Shown here: positions 48,601-59,471 of the stretch, piece by piece
Numbering within the stretch: the first letter of the stretch is position 1
Layout of the letters: each line of letters starts with the position of its first letter
Assembly (NCBI RefSeq): GCF_030272615.1
Contig: NC_081415.1
Coordinates: forward strand, 269,127,425-269,191,424
Source: Cryptomeria japonica
Taxonomy: Eukaryota > Streptophyta > Pinopsida > Cupressales > Cupressaceae
Length of the DNA stretch: 64,000 nt
Direction: 5' to 3'
The notes under the pieces: generated by a model
Told to the model about the DNA's origin: nothing
Seen by the model: only the letters and a program-made list of their open reading frames with translations
Databases searched by the model: none
Made by a program: the position numbers and the translations under genes

Positions 48601-48995
48601 GTGATATTCTTGATTACCTCCTTAGTGGTCTTGTAGGGCCGATCCAACTAGATAAATTATCCATGAATGTGACTTAGTATGTATCCGACCCATTCTGCCT
48701 CATCGAATGTGGGTGAAACCCTTCTTCTGCAAGTGGGAAAATTCTAGTTTCAACTGGTTATCCGAAATGAGATTCTCAGTGAAAACACATGATAACTCAT
48801 AACCTCTGAGCTCCTCGATGTCATAGTGAATATATGCTCTAATGTCTTTGGTGTGAAGAACACCATGAAAAACACTCGATAACGCTCCCAGTGGTTCATC
48901 CAAAAGGGATTTGAAGGGGTGCTTCTTGAATTCAGGACGGGGCGGTTCTTGATTTCCACAACCAAAGGAGTATCAACATTGGATGAAGAAGCCAT
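45690..48995 (-). pseudogene. Element C ORF2: TGLP-family protein with coiled-coil tail
   Basis: About 1100 codons from MASSSN (48995) to 45690, the same size as element A ORF2. The N-terminal domain is badly broken (48995-48700 in two frames, with YIHYDIEELRGYEL like A's YIHCNIEELGSEEL). The helical segment NTFGYGSFVICLTLFFLG is near 48290-48240. A long charged block (47667-46717) includes a Lys-rich NLS-like stretch and MEARKLHIQNLDRQM. The C-terminal coiled-coil parts are 46569-45690. It diverges more from A and B than they do from each other. No enzyme motif is seen. Confidence 0.78.
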
Positions 48996-49383
48996 GATAT
49001 CAAATGCGGATACTGAATCTAGGGTTTGTGCAAATAGAAAATACCTCAAGATACTCCTGGATGATGAGATTTCTTTCGAGAGAAAATGCCTGCACAAATC
49101 GCCTTGAACTCTTGAATCGCTCTGGAAATCGCTCTTCTGAATGCTTGATCGCTGTGCGAAGAAAATAGCTTAACTTTTTCTTTTAATCGTTGTTAACCCT
49201 AATTTTCCACTGTCATAAATGTTGTTGAGAAAATTGACCGAGTTGCATAATCTGCAAGTAGGTTCCGGTAAACACCTGAAATTGCCTAAGTACCCATCCA
49301 CAATCAAAATTCTCTGACTATAGATCTAATTTAGGGTACTTGCATGATCTTCAATGATTTGCCTACCCCTAAGGCAGAGTGCC

Positions 49384-50510
49384 TTAGTTATCGGTTGTTC
49401 CTGCTTCCGGTGCAAGACCTGATAGCTCTATTGGTTTTTTTGTTGATTGTGTCTTTGATCTCCTTACCCATCTTTTCTCATGTTGGTTTCTGATATCTTC
49501 TACATTTTCCTTTCCTTTGTCATCTGCATTTCCATTAGTTACCGGTGGGTTCTTACTCCTGCAATATTTAGAAATATGTCCAATCTTGTTGCATGCATAA
49601 CAAACAATATTGTTCTTCTGAATTGCTTTGTTAAACCCTTGATTTCCTTGATTTCCTTTTGATCTGCATTGGTTAGCCATATGTCCAAATATGCTACATG
49701 CATGAGATCTTACATTTCCAATACCGACGACTAATGCATTGTTCTGATTATTCCTATTTCTGCATTGACTTGCTATATGATCATATTTATTGCAAACAAA
49801 GCATGTACCATTGAATTTGTGAGCATTAGGTTGTCTTAACGACTATTTTTGGTTCTGGTTGTTAACATGATTCTGCTTTTGATTGGATGATTGATCTTGT
49901 TGTGGAGTACCAGAGCTTTCTCATTCTTCATAACCAAGACCTTCTTGTCATTATCATCTCTCTGACTCTTTAGTAGTTCATCAAGTTTGGTAGAGCTGTC
50001 TTTGAATTTGTCCTTGTACTCATTTGCAGTGACTAATTCATCTTTCATGATTATGATTTGTCTCTCAAGTTCCTGTTCATTGTTTCGGGACTGGACCAAC
50101 TCAAGTTTCAACATGTCATTCTCATGTGTCAGTCTGTTGCATTCATCGGATATGTCCTTCAATGCTTGAGCTAGGTTTTCTTCATTCTTCTTTCTGTCTT
50201 CTATCTCCTTGCACATTCTCATGGTTAAGGCTTGTATCTCATTCTTCAAGATAGTGTTCTCCTGAGTGAATTTTTGACATTGATCCTTCATAGCATCTTC
50301 CTCATCACTATTCTAATTTTGCAATTGATCACAGAGTTCCTTCCTCTTGGCTTGAACAGTTGAAAAATTTCCTTGCAATGAAATGATGTGTTCTCTAGCT
50401 TGCATTAGTTCATTCTTCAGTTTATTGTTTTCCATCTGCTCATTATCAAGATCCTCAAGAGAAAGTTGAAGTTGTTGCTGCAGACCGTTTTCCATTGATT
50501 CCAAGTTTTG
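49384..50510 (-). pseudogene. Element C ORF1: coiled coil with CCHC zinc knuckles
   Basis: Homologue of element A ORF1. The coiled coil starts near MENGLQQQLQLSLEDL (about 50500) and runs to about 49940, with a stop at 50313. A frame change near 49860 leads to the knuckles CFVCNKYDHIASQC (near 49800), HACSIFGHMANQC (about 49710; one Cys pair is weak) and CYACNKIGHISKYC (about 49600). The charged tail ends at 49384 (ELSGLAPEAGTT). The likely role is RNA packaging, as for gag nucleocapsid. Confidence 0.83.
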
Positions 50511-50544
50511 GATCTTCCTAAAGTGGTTAAACTTCTTCCAAGGC

Positions 50545-50561
50545 ACCAAGCTCTGATACCA
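50545..50561 (-). promoter_or_regulatory. PBS of element C (initiator tRNA-Met type)
   Basis: On the minus strand TGGTATCAGAGCTTGG follows the LTR end, two bases after it. Confidence 0.9.
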
Positions 50562-50563
50562 AT

Positions 50564-51560
50564 TATTGGAATCCAAGAACACTGAGAGGGGGGGATGAAT
50601 CAGTGTTCTACTGGTAAAACTAATTTTGAACTTGTTGTTTATGAATAGGTTAATAGTAAATAAAATTAAAGTGCATAAACCAAATAACACATAAAGAAGC
50701 AACATCATAACACCAATATTTATACGTGGAAAACCCTGTAAAGGGAAAAACCACAGTGGGGCTGATACCCACAATATCTATATACTTGATCAAGGTATAC
50801 AAATATTACATAGAGGGGATTGAACATGTAATCAAGCCAATTACCTAGAGCTCACTGCTCAAACAAAAGTCTCACCGACTTACACAACACTACAAAGTGT
50901 TTACAATAAAAAGTGAACTTATAAATTGCGTCTAACCATGCTGGATAAGTTCCGATTCAAGCTCTGTTAACCCTCTTTGTGTACCGGTTCACTGATGCTA
51001 TGTTCTACCCTATTCTGCTACCAATTCAGTCTATGCACGTGAAACTGCGCACTAAAGCTTCCTATCGCTGACCTCAATGCATACCATCAATCTCTGATCA
51101 ATTCTCAACCATAATCACATTCCAAAAACATCATCATATAATCCATTGCTAAAGGATCTCCTTAAATACCCTATTAACTTTTCACCATGTCCCCTTCAAT
51201 GACAATATAATCCTGTCAGCTGCTGGATCACAAGGTATTTCATATATAATCCCAATGACCATGTCGGCCTTCACATGCTAGCAAAAATTTCATGAAAAAA
51301 AATAGTCGGGGCCACAAGATATCTTAGCCAGGTCCCATCCTTAACTGGGTTCCAAATACGCGTTATCGGGATCAAGACTTAACCGGTTGTAAAGCAAAGT
51401 GAATATACCGGTTGAGTGTAGTGAATACTGGTTAACCCAAACAAAGCAAAATGATAGATCAATGAATCCTAATGGAAGATATAGACACCAGAGGATGAGT
51501 TGCCATCAATGACAACCCTAAATGCCATTTGCCTTACCGGATGAGTGTCAATTGCCAACA
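50564..51560 (-). repeat. 5' LTR of element C
   Basis: About 997 bp, starting TGTTGGCAATTGACACTC on the minus strand at 51560. The terminal CA is mutated to TA at the PBS end. It contains the U5 motif (minus strand GGTTTTTCCC..GGGTTTTCCACGTATAA, 50754-50723). Confidence 0.88.
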
Positions 51561-53189
51561 ACTATCATATGAGTCCAAATGATGTCTACTGTTATTGGTT
51601 ATAGATGAGTGGGAAATCTATAAATAAGTCTTGATCCGTTCACAATTTTCCTTACTTATTGATTCTATAATAAACTATGACCAATTAAATCACGAGGAGG
51701 TAATATCTTCTATATCATTGGATATGGAAGGAGTTACAATAGTGTGTTTTGCAGATGAAATTCCCTTATGGACTAACCACCCGTTAAGTAATCCTTGGTA
51801 GTGAACCAACCCGTAAATGAACAAGTATCACTTTGAAAACATATTGTCTAAGTTCAACATCTTAAGAATTGAATGTTAGTTTTGGACTGCTCTTTGGGTG
51901 TTGTTTATCTATCATAATAAATGTCTATATATCAGAGTGAGATGATTGAGACACCTTACATTGTAAATATTGATTAGTATTGAGCAAACCCATGAGTATA
52001 CTATTAGGCTTGATTCACATTCTCCATCGCATAAGTATATGATCAATGGATAAATGTTAGAGATATGTGTTACATGAGGATATAGGTATGCTAGCTTGAC
52101 TATGGTTAACAAAGTGACTAGATTCCATCATGCTTGCTGCCACATATTGCTAGATCCTTTGTGATGGGTTGGGCTCCTCCGATGGAGTAGCACGGGGAAA
52201 CTTGATGCTTCGTGGCAGGGTGGATATCACCTCGATGATGTTCTCTCTCTTTGCTTCGGTTATGGAGAAAGGAAACAAAGGAATTTTTGTTTTTAAGCAA
52301 GTAATAATGTATAATATATTCTTATCTTGAGATCTATTGATTGAAGGTATCAATGCATTTGTACCTATTTTTAGCTCAATTATTGGAAAAGTAGATGACT
52401 CTTATTTACATATTATTTTGTAGGTTTGAGAGTGCTTTCATGTATGTATGCGTTGAACCTGTAATGTAAAATGTATTTTTCTCTTTTTTCTTTTTTTCTT
52501 TTTCTTTTTTACATGTATAAATTGTAGTTGTTGAAGAGAAAATTATCATATATCCAGAGTTGTACAAGAAGTCAAGTATTTGCAGTTTGAACTATTAATT
52601 CTAGATTACATTTACTTAATCGTTAATCACCATATTTTACTTAGAGATTATTGGGTCGTTGTTACAAAAACCACTTTGAAAAACCCATGCCATGGAGAAT
52701 GAATAACCAATTGACATAATAAAATAATAAAACTCTCCAAGTGACTCTTCTTTGTGTTCCAAACACAAAGTCACTTAGAATTTATACATTCTAAGTGCTC
52801 TATAAATTCCAGTGATAGTTTAGATCCCCACATGACACTTTTATTTTCCCAAAATTGGTCTCCTTATTAATGAACCTTAATGTATCAATATGGACATGGG
52901 AAAGAGTGCATTTTTTCCATCACCCCTTGAAAATGCAATTACAAATAGCCATAAATTATAAATATTTAATATTTATCTCACATGTCCTAGGGAACACTTT
53001 CCAAGGAACATGGAGACATATGAAAGGAATAGGATTGCAAGGTTAATGTCTCGATATCCTAACATGTTAATCCTATACAAATGCAGGTTGAAAATGCCAC
53101 TTACAATAGGTCATGAATAAACCATTGCTAGCAAATCAAAGGTGAAAATAAACCTTTTATAGAACACTAGAAATATATCTAGCAACCCA
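51561..53189. other. Intergenic sequence
   Basis: No coding domain is recognised. A pyrimidine-rich run (CTTTTTTCTTTTTTTCTTTT, about 52482-52510) is the only striking feature. A slightly more GC-rich stretch at 52140-52260 gives short minus-strand ORFs with no motif. Confidence 0.55.
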
Positions 53190-54260
53190 CCTCAAGGGTG
53201 GGAAGAAATTTCACCCACAACTTGGGGAAGAGTTTGGGAGGAGGAAGAACTACCTTTATTCCTACAATTAATAATAGTACAAGAAATGATATTATTTAGA
53301 ACATCATTATAAGTGGGATCAAGAGGGGAAATCCCCTTAGAGGGCCTATTAGCACTTGGATCAGATTGTTGACCATCAATGACCAACGGTTGGAGCATAA
53401 CAGGATCAACATGAGTAAAATCCATAGGACCAAAGAAGGCCACACTAGTAGCAAGAAGTGAAGTAGGATCCATGGGGAATGAGGAGGCCACACTAGTAGT
53501 AAGAGGGACAACCTAATCTAGGGAGGAGTCATCATTAGCCTATGAAGAGTCATCAAAAGAAGAATCAAAAGCCTTGATAGTCAAGTGATCACCATTAGCA
53601 TCCTTCCACCTAATAAGTCACCAAATGACTGGTTGAGAGACATCTACAACATTGAAAGGGAGGCCCTCATAATCCAACGATTGAGTCATGGCCTATCCCC
53701 AACCATAAGAACCACATTCCTAGGGAGAGGCATATAGATGTCAATGCCAATTAAAATGTGAGCAAAAGTAGAATGACCCATGAAAGAAGTTGTATCATCA
53801 ACCTTCAAGAAGTGGTCGATAGAGTTTCTAATGGCCTCATAACAAGAATATCCCAAAAACGAAGAGGAAGATTTGGAAGATGAACCCACATAGAACATAT
53901 ATAGAGTGGTTTAGTAGGATGGGTTAAAAGAAGTTGTTCAGGGTTTGACCAAGAGAGAGTTAACTCCCCAAGTGCACACCTCTCTCAATGCCGCGTCACG
54001 ATCATCAAAAGAAGCAACAAAAAAACCATTCGCACAAGGGAAGAGCTCAATGGTACTATTAACCAAGGGATTCTAAGAATCCATCACCCAACAATGTAGA
54101 TCCAAGAAAGAAGGCCCAAAACCAACAAATCTATAGACTAGCCCACAATGTTGGTAGAAAGCCACATTTTCTTCCACATATTGGCTACAAACCACAATAG
54201 GTGAGGTCTTGGAACAAGGAAGAGGACAATATTTCCCATTGTCAGGATGAGCAACAATAG
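53190..54260 (-). pseudogene. LINE ORF1 remnant (DUF4283-like)
   Basis: The N-terminal part (54260-53900) has a pattern typical of plant LINE ORF1, with CANGFFVASFDDRDAALRE near 54025. The conserved region at 53898-53686 reads SCYEAIRNSIDHFLKVDD and HSTFAHILIGIDI. The C-terminal part (53491-53192) is Pro/Ser-rich. No endonuclease or RT follows below 53190, so this is a short fragment. Frameshifts and stops throughout. Confidence 0.72.
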
Positions 54261-54904
54261 ATGTGGCAGTACAAATAGATTATATGATGTTATCTTTCTT
54301 TCTATTAAAAGAATTTATGAGTTACATTAAAAAATTCAATCTTTTAAAAGCACAATACATGCTATGTTATATTCTTTTAACAAAAATGATCACTTCGTGT
54401 GCTTCTTCTATTTATCTCCTTGATAGCCATCATTTAAAAAAATCTAGTAGTTTAAAATCTAGATTCTAAGCACTACTAATCTTATTTTTATCACATCTTA
54501 GAATTTTGAGCATGCGTATCTTGAATTAGTCATCAAAGATAATGTTTTGTCAATTAACAAAATTGATGTTTTGGTCCACATTCAATGCCCCATTTCCATG
54601 CACATACTTGAAATACCTTTCCAAATATATTTATTTTGTAAATTCTAAACCAAAACACAAAAAATTCAATAAAGAGATTGGTAGTGTAGTGTCATAAATT
54701 GTAACCCCTTACAATTTGATACACCTTTTTGGGCCCTTAACTTAGTGTATCTCCTCTTAGTTCTTTTCCAAGCCTATTTGTAAGCCTTGTGTTGCAAAAC
54801 TATTGTCATATGATGACATGGTGAATAGCGTCTTTGTTGTGAACCTATACATACATTGGAGCTACCTTTGTCTCACCCCTTTTCTAGGCGGAATAGGGTG
54901 CTAG

Positions 54905-54926
54905 GTGCCCTAGTGGACTAGGGCAC
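54905..54926. repeat. Perfect short inverted repeat
   Basis: GTGCCCTAGT, two bases, ACTAGGGCAC. The arms are exact reverse complements. Confidence 0.85.
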
Positions 54927-55673
54927 TAGGTGTCATAGTCCTCCTAGATTGGGCCAAATTTTAAACTTGTCGATGTACCAATTCTTGCTAGTTTACACCA
55001 ACAAGTTTAAATGAGATGCAATAATAGTGACCCCTAGATTGAATTTTCTTAGCTTAGAATTTTCTTTCCCAATTTGGATGATAACATTGTGAATAACTTA
55101 TAATCACGTACATTTCATTTATATTATTGCATTTTTTTTTGTCTTTTTCATATTATGAGTAACTTTAACAAAAAAATCTTATTTTAATATTTTTATCATA
55201 TGCATTTAGCACTTCACCTTTGAATTCTGTTTTTATTGTTTCCAAAAGGGTGTAACCTAGCTCTCAACTATTTTATATTTCGATAGCTATATTCATATAT
55301 TCTAAGCACACACCTATATTATCGACTATCATTGAGATGAAAGGCTAAATTGGTGGTCAGACTGCCCCTTTAAACAATCTTAACCATTTTTTTAATTCAT
55401 GAACACTAACATTGAATCTATTATGAGTGCACCTTTTTATTACCCTCCTTTTTAAAAAAATACTATACTATTTTCTTTATATTAATACAAAGTTAAATAA
55501 AATATATTCATTAAAAAATATTCCTAACACACAATCAATCAAATGAACTATATTATCTTTTTCTTCACTACATAAAAAACAAGTACAAATCATGTTGTAC
55601 TAATGACCTAAAACCAAAATACTTTCCATTTACAATATGACAGCAGCATCTCTTTTCAACATCTTCCAAATCA

Positions 55674-55988
55674 TCCATCTCCATTATCCTTTCTGAATTC
55701 CACTTCCCATTTTTGTTTCTTTCCCTTTTACATTCATATTGCCGTTAAATATAAATATATAATAGCATACATCAATTTCCTCTTGTGTTCTCAATGTCCT
55801 ACTTCTAAATAGGATACGTTGAGTAGCTTAAATAAAAGATAAAATATATATTTTGCCCACATTTACCATCTCCATCATCCTTTCTGAATTCCACTTCCTA
55901 TTTTTGTTTCTTTCCCTTTAACATTCATATTGCCATTAAATATAAATATATAATAGCATACATCAATTTCCTCGTGTTCTCAAGGTCC
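55674..55988. repeat. Direct duplication of a ~125-bp block
   Basis: Two copies (about 55674-55798 and 55866-55988, offset about 191 bp), both starting CCATCTCCAT and both containing TCTGAATTCCACTTCC, with only a few differences. Probably a local tandem duplication. Confidence 0.85.
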
Positions 55989-56522
55989 TCCTTAGATTAG
56001 AAAGCTAATTTAAATAGGAGACATTGAGTAGTTTAAATGAAAGCCCACATTTACTTTGTTTGAGATACAGTACAAGATGATGTGAATGTGAGCAACAGTA
56101 AATGACTTGGTCGTTGTTCTATGCATGTAGACAATTACCAAAACAATCTTTAGTCTCGATATATAGCATGCATTTATACTTGTTACACACATCGTACAAG
56201 TTGCATTTATATTTGTAAATAGGATGTTGTAATTGCTTTAGGTTAGGGAATTTTAAATTAACTTGGTCTCTTTGTTATCCTTTAACTATAAGATCGTTCA
56301 ATTGGGGTAAAACAATTTATCCCAACAAAAAAAATGAAAATTTGTGCACGGCCACTTCAAAACTTGAAATGTTGAAAAAAGAAATGAAGGAATTCATTAA
56401 TTTTCTTTTAATATATTTTGCTATTATGGTACATGCCGCTATAAAAGCTCTGTAACAAGAGAAAACTAGCGGCTGTTATGGGTGAGCCTCTAAACCAGAA
56501 AATATAGAGAGGATTTAGTTGG

Positions 56523-59290
56523 TCAGTTATGGTGAAGATGGGAATGCCCAGCTGTCTTGGCGTTGATCCTGTCATTCCTTTTCTCCAAAAAACGCTGCAA
56601 AGAATTCTGTCGAGAAAATGGAAAATTTGCTGCCACAGATGCATGATATTAGTAATCTTTTGTTTTATGAAATAAAGAAAAAATAAAATAATAAGTCATT
56701 TATTTCAGTCCATCAAAATGAGATAATCTGGTTTCAGAATTCTGTCAAAAAAATTTAGTGTGATTTACCAGGCTTAGGGGTGACAGAGTGGCTCTGATCG
56801 GTGTGGTCTACAGGAGACATTTTTGCTGGACATGTATTTGTGGGAATTTGATGGGTAAATGAGGATGTAGAATTACTTTCGCTGTTAGCCAACGCCATTA
56901 TGGCTTCTGCCTGTATCCATTCAAGTAATATATATGAATCCCCCTTTATGCAGTCTATTAAATAATGTCATAACCAATCTTTATGTGAATCCTGATTAAG
57001 ACTGTCACTCAATTTCTGTGAAGTTCTTGCAGTGAAAAATAAATGAAATTTAAGTTTATAGGTATGTTTACCAGGTCGGGCGACACCTCGTAAACATTGA
57101 CTGTTCCGGCATAGAAAATTGTGAGTTGCCTATCCTGCCGTTGGTGCTGGTTGTCTTGTGTTGTTGGAGACCTGCAAATCCGCCACATAATAAGGAATAA
57201 ATTAGGAATTGAATCTGACAATTTATACAGTCACAGAAAGAATGGGAGGGATTCCCTTGTCAATGTTTCTGCTTTCATCCCAATATAAATGTACAGGATT
57301 AACAGACAGAATCATTGAGATTTTGCTTTGATATTCTTGTTTAAGAGGAAATTCTTCAAGAACAGGTAAATTGGATGAGGCGTTATAAAATAGAATTGAT
57401 TACAGACAGTTTAATGTCCACAATTTACATGAGTGACCTCCTGAGTTTTTAAATGAAGCTCTTAAATTGCAGATTTGCCAAAGCTTAAAAGATTCAAAGA
57501 AAATATGACATATAAAATGAAAATAAATTATTTCTCTTAATGCAAATAATGTTGAGAGAATGAAGGAATTCATTATCAAAATTGAATAAGAGAAGATCAA
57601 TCCCTCACAAAGTAAAAATAAATAAACAATCTTTGTAATTAAACCGTATAAATCGTCTACTCTAATTACTGCCTATTCTTATTTCTGGACCTGCGACTGC
57701 CTCCAGTCAAGCTTTAAATTTTAAGCCTCACTCGTCAGCAGTAAATCTGTGCTGGAGGTTGCAGTTTCGAATCTCAAGGAGAAAGAATTTCCGTAAGCTT
57801 GTGTATATTTACTATTAAAAGGTAGTATAACTATTTTACTTCTCTTTAATTTAAACAACAAAATACGGTCAAATCCAGCAAAAACTGGCCACAAACCGTT
57901 AATTCCAGGCCTTAGTAATGGCCTCCGCTATTTACGGAGAACATGTTTACGCTTTACTGACATATTTAACCGTCTTTAATATCTTGCAGTACAAACGATA
58001 TAGTAACAAAAATCACGGCTTAAGACCATAGATATTAGACCTTAATCACCAAACAATTAATCTTGAACAATTGTGAATCTATGTGCAATTCGCTAACAAT
58101 TTTTTTTCAGCGAAAACATGATTTTGAATCAGAGTCCATCCAAATATAAGAAATAGCAATACCTGAAAACAGGATAAATGCCTTCACAGTTAGGAGAGTG
58201 GAAACCAGGAAATGGACTTTGGAGCAACGATTGGTTGGCCTTGTCTGCTTTTCCAGGAGCACAGAACAATTCCGATGAGTGTAAAGAGGGAAGGAGGGAA
58301 AGATCCAGATTGTCCACTTCACTTGCCCTTCTAAACCTTAACATAGGCGTTGAAATGGATGTGCCGCTCGTTTCCCCTAATTCGCTCCTCTCGTCTGTTC
58401 CCTGCATCATTTCGCAGGCCATTCTTCAATTCAAAATAATTTCAGTCCAACTCCTAAAACTTACATTCCGTTCTCAAATAAAATGGAGTTTTCATCACAA
58501 ATCTACATTTCTACCTTAAATATATATGAAAATAACCAGTGCGTTTACCAGACACGCTTTGCCTTTCCAGGATAGCGAGGAAAATGTGGAATCTGCATCC
58601 TGAGGCGGCTCAACACAACACTCCAGCGGCCTCAAGCCTTGTGGACAAGAATACGGAGAAGGCACAAAGCCTGCATAAAAGATCGTATCATTTAGCAAAA
58701 TAATGTTTAAAAGATCTAGGACAAATTTCAAGAACAAGAGGTTTTCACAGTCCATGAGATTCTGTGAATAAAAATATATTTGAATTGTGTATAGCCATTA
58801 TATCAGTCAAGTGTTTTGATTTCAACTGTGTATATTTTCGCATCACATTCTATAATTTAAAGTATTTTTATATGAAAATATTCTACATAACTGAGAAAAT
58901 TCATGGCTACATAACTATTTACAGGAACTTTTCTCACTCCCCTACCATATCATTTAGCAAGATTATGTTTAAAAGATTTAGGGCAAATTTCAAGAACATG
59001 AAATTTTCAGTTCGCGAGATTCAGCTAGCAAGAACAGATTTTGAATTGTGTATATCCATTATATCAATAGAATGTTTTTGAATCCAACTGTATACTTCTA
59101 AATAAACACATTCTGCAAATCTGTAAAAAAATCATGGCTACATAACTATTTACAGAAACTTTTCTCAGTCAAAACTGATTTCCATATAAACCCTACCCTA
59201 CAATACCATACCTCTGCTGGTGCATTCCTCTGGCATTCCTGCAGGTACAACCATACGGTTCCATTCAATTTCTCTAGAGTGTTCTGCCAT
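56523..59290 (-). CDS. JAZ: JAZ/TIFY jasmonate repressor, six exons
   Basis: JAZ proteins bind MYC-type factors and repress jasmonate genes until COI1, with the hormone, marks them for destruction; they act in the nucleus. Inferred coding exons: 59290-59212, 58670-58549, 58401-58163, 57171-57072, 56910-56769 and 56629-56523 (TGA at 56525-56523). All introns are GT-AG and every phase matches, giving 789 nt and 262 residues. Exon 3 has LDLSL, an LxLxL EAR-like repression motif. Exon 4 has QLTIFYAGTVNVYEVSPD and exon 5 continues AEAIMALANS, completing the TIFY (ZIM) domain. Exon 6 has the Jas helix SLQRFLEKRNDR and ends 14 residues later. The usual LPIARR before the helix reads FPFSRQ and the usual PY after it is absent. 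The weakest splice site is the exon 3 acceptor; an ATG at 58422 could start a shorter form. No stop interrupts the model. JAZ is the family name; no orthologue number is implied. Confidence 0.88.
58683..59170. repeat. Tandem duplication inside JAZ intron 1
   Basis: Two units (about 58683-58943 and 58947-59170) share TATCATTTAGCA, ATGTTTAAAAGAT, TTGAATTGTGTATA and CATGGCTACATAACTATTT in the same order. The first unit abuts exon 2, so the duplication includes sequence next to the acceptor. Confidence 0.85.
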
Positions 59291-59471
59291 CTCTACAGAT
59301 TACAACTCTCTGAACATTGAAAATCTTCTATTTAAAAAAAAAAGATTCACGGACTCACCTAGATTTGGAAGAGTTTTTTGAGCATGTGGAAAATTGGCAA
59401 ACAAGATCACACATGTTTTTAGGAGAATATTTTCTACAAATTAAAAAAATATTGACTGATTAGATAGTCGA

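Larger units (their letters stand above)
40077..51560 (-). mobile_element. Element C: pol-less LTR retrotransposon, twice invaded
   Basis: A minus-strand relative of element A. The 5' LTR is 50564-51560. The inferred 3' LTR is 40077-40294 plus 41511-42104. The flanks TCTAT (40072-40076) and ACTAT (51561-51565) match at four of five bases and support a single insertion. Between the LTRs are ORF1 (50510-49384) and ORF2 (48995-45690), with no pol. Element B (42105-45674) lies inside its 3' part and a solo LTR (40295-41510) inside its 3' LTR. About 190 bp of the 3' LTR and the polypurine end are missing, apparently lost in a deletion that also removed element B's 5' half. Confidence 0.75.
54261..56522. 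other. Intergenic sequence downstream of the JAZ gene
   Basis: No coding domain. It contains a 10-bp-arm inverted repeat (54905-54926) and a direct duplication of about 125 bp (55674-55798 and 55866-55988), listed separately. Confidence 0.6.

Noticed and set aside
57700-57790. tRNA-like B-box (GTTTCGAATCTC) in JAZ intron 3
   Set aside because: No matching A-box at the right distance, no cloverleaf and no poly-T end. Not enough for a tRNA or SINE call.
58402-58422. ATG at 58422 as the only JAZ start
   Set aside because: Possible, but exon 1 and exon 2 join in phase with the acceptor at 58402, so I prefer the longer protein.
58516-58755. 79-codon ORF beginning MDCENLL
   Set aside because: Its start lies in JAZ intron 1; only the part inside 58549-58670 belongs to the gene as exon 2.
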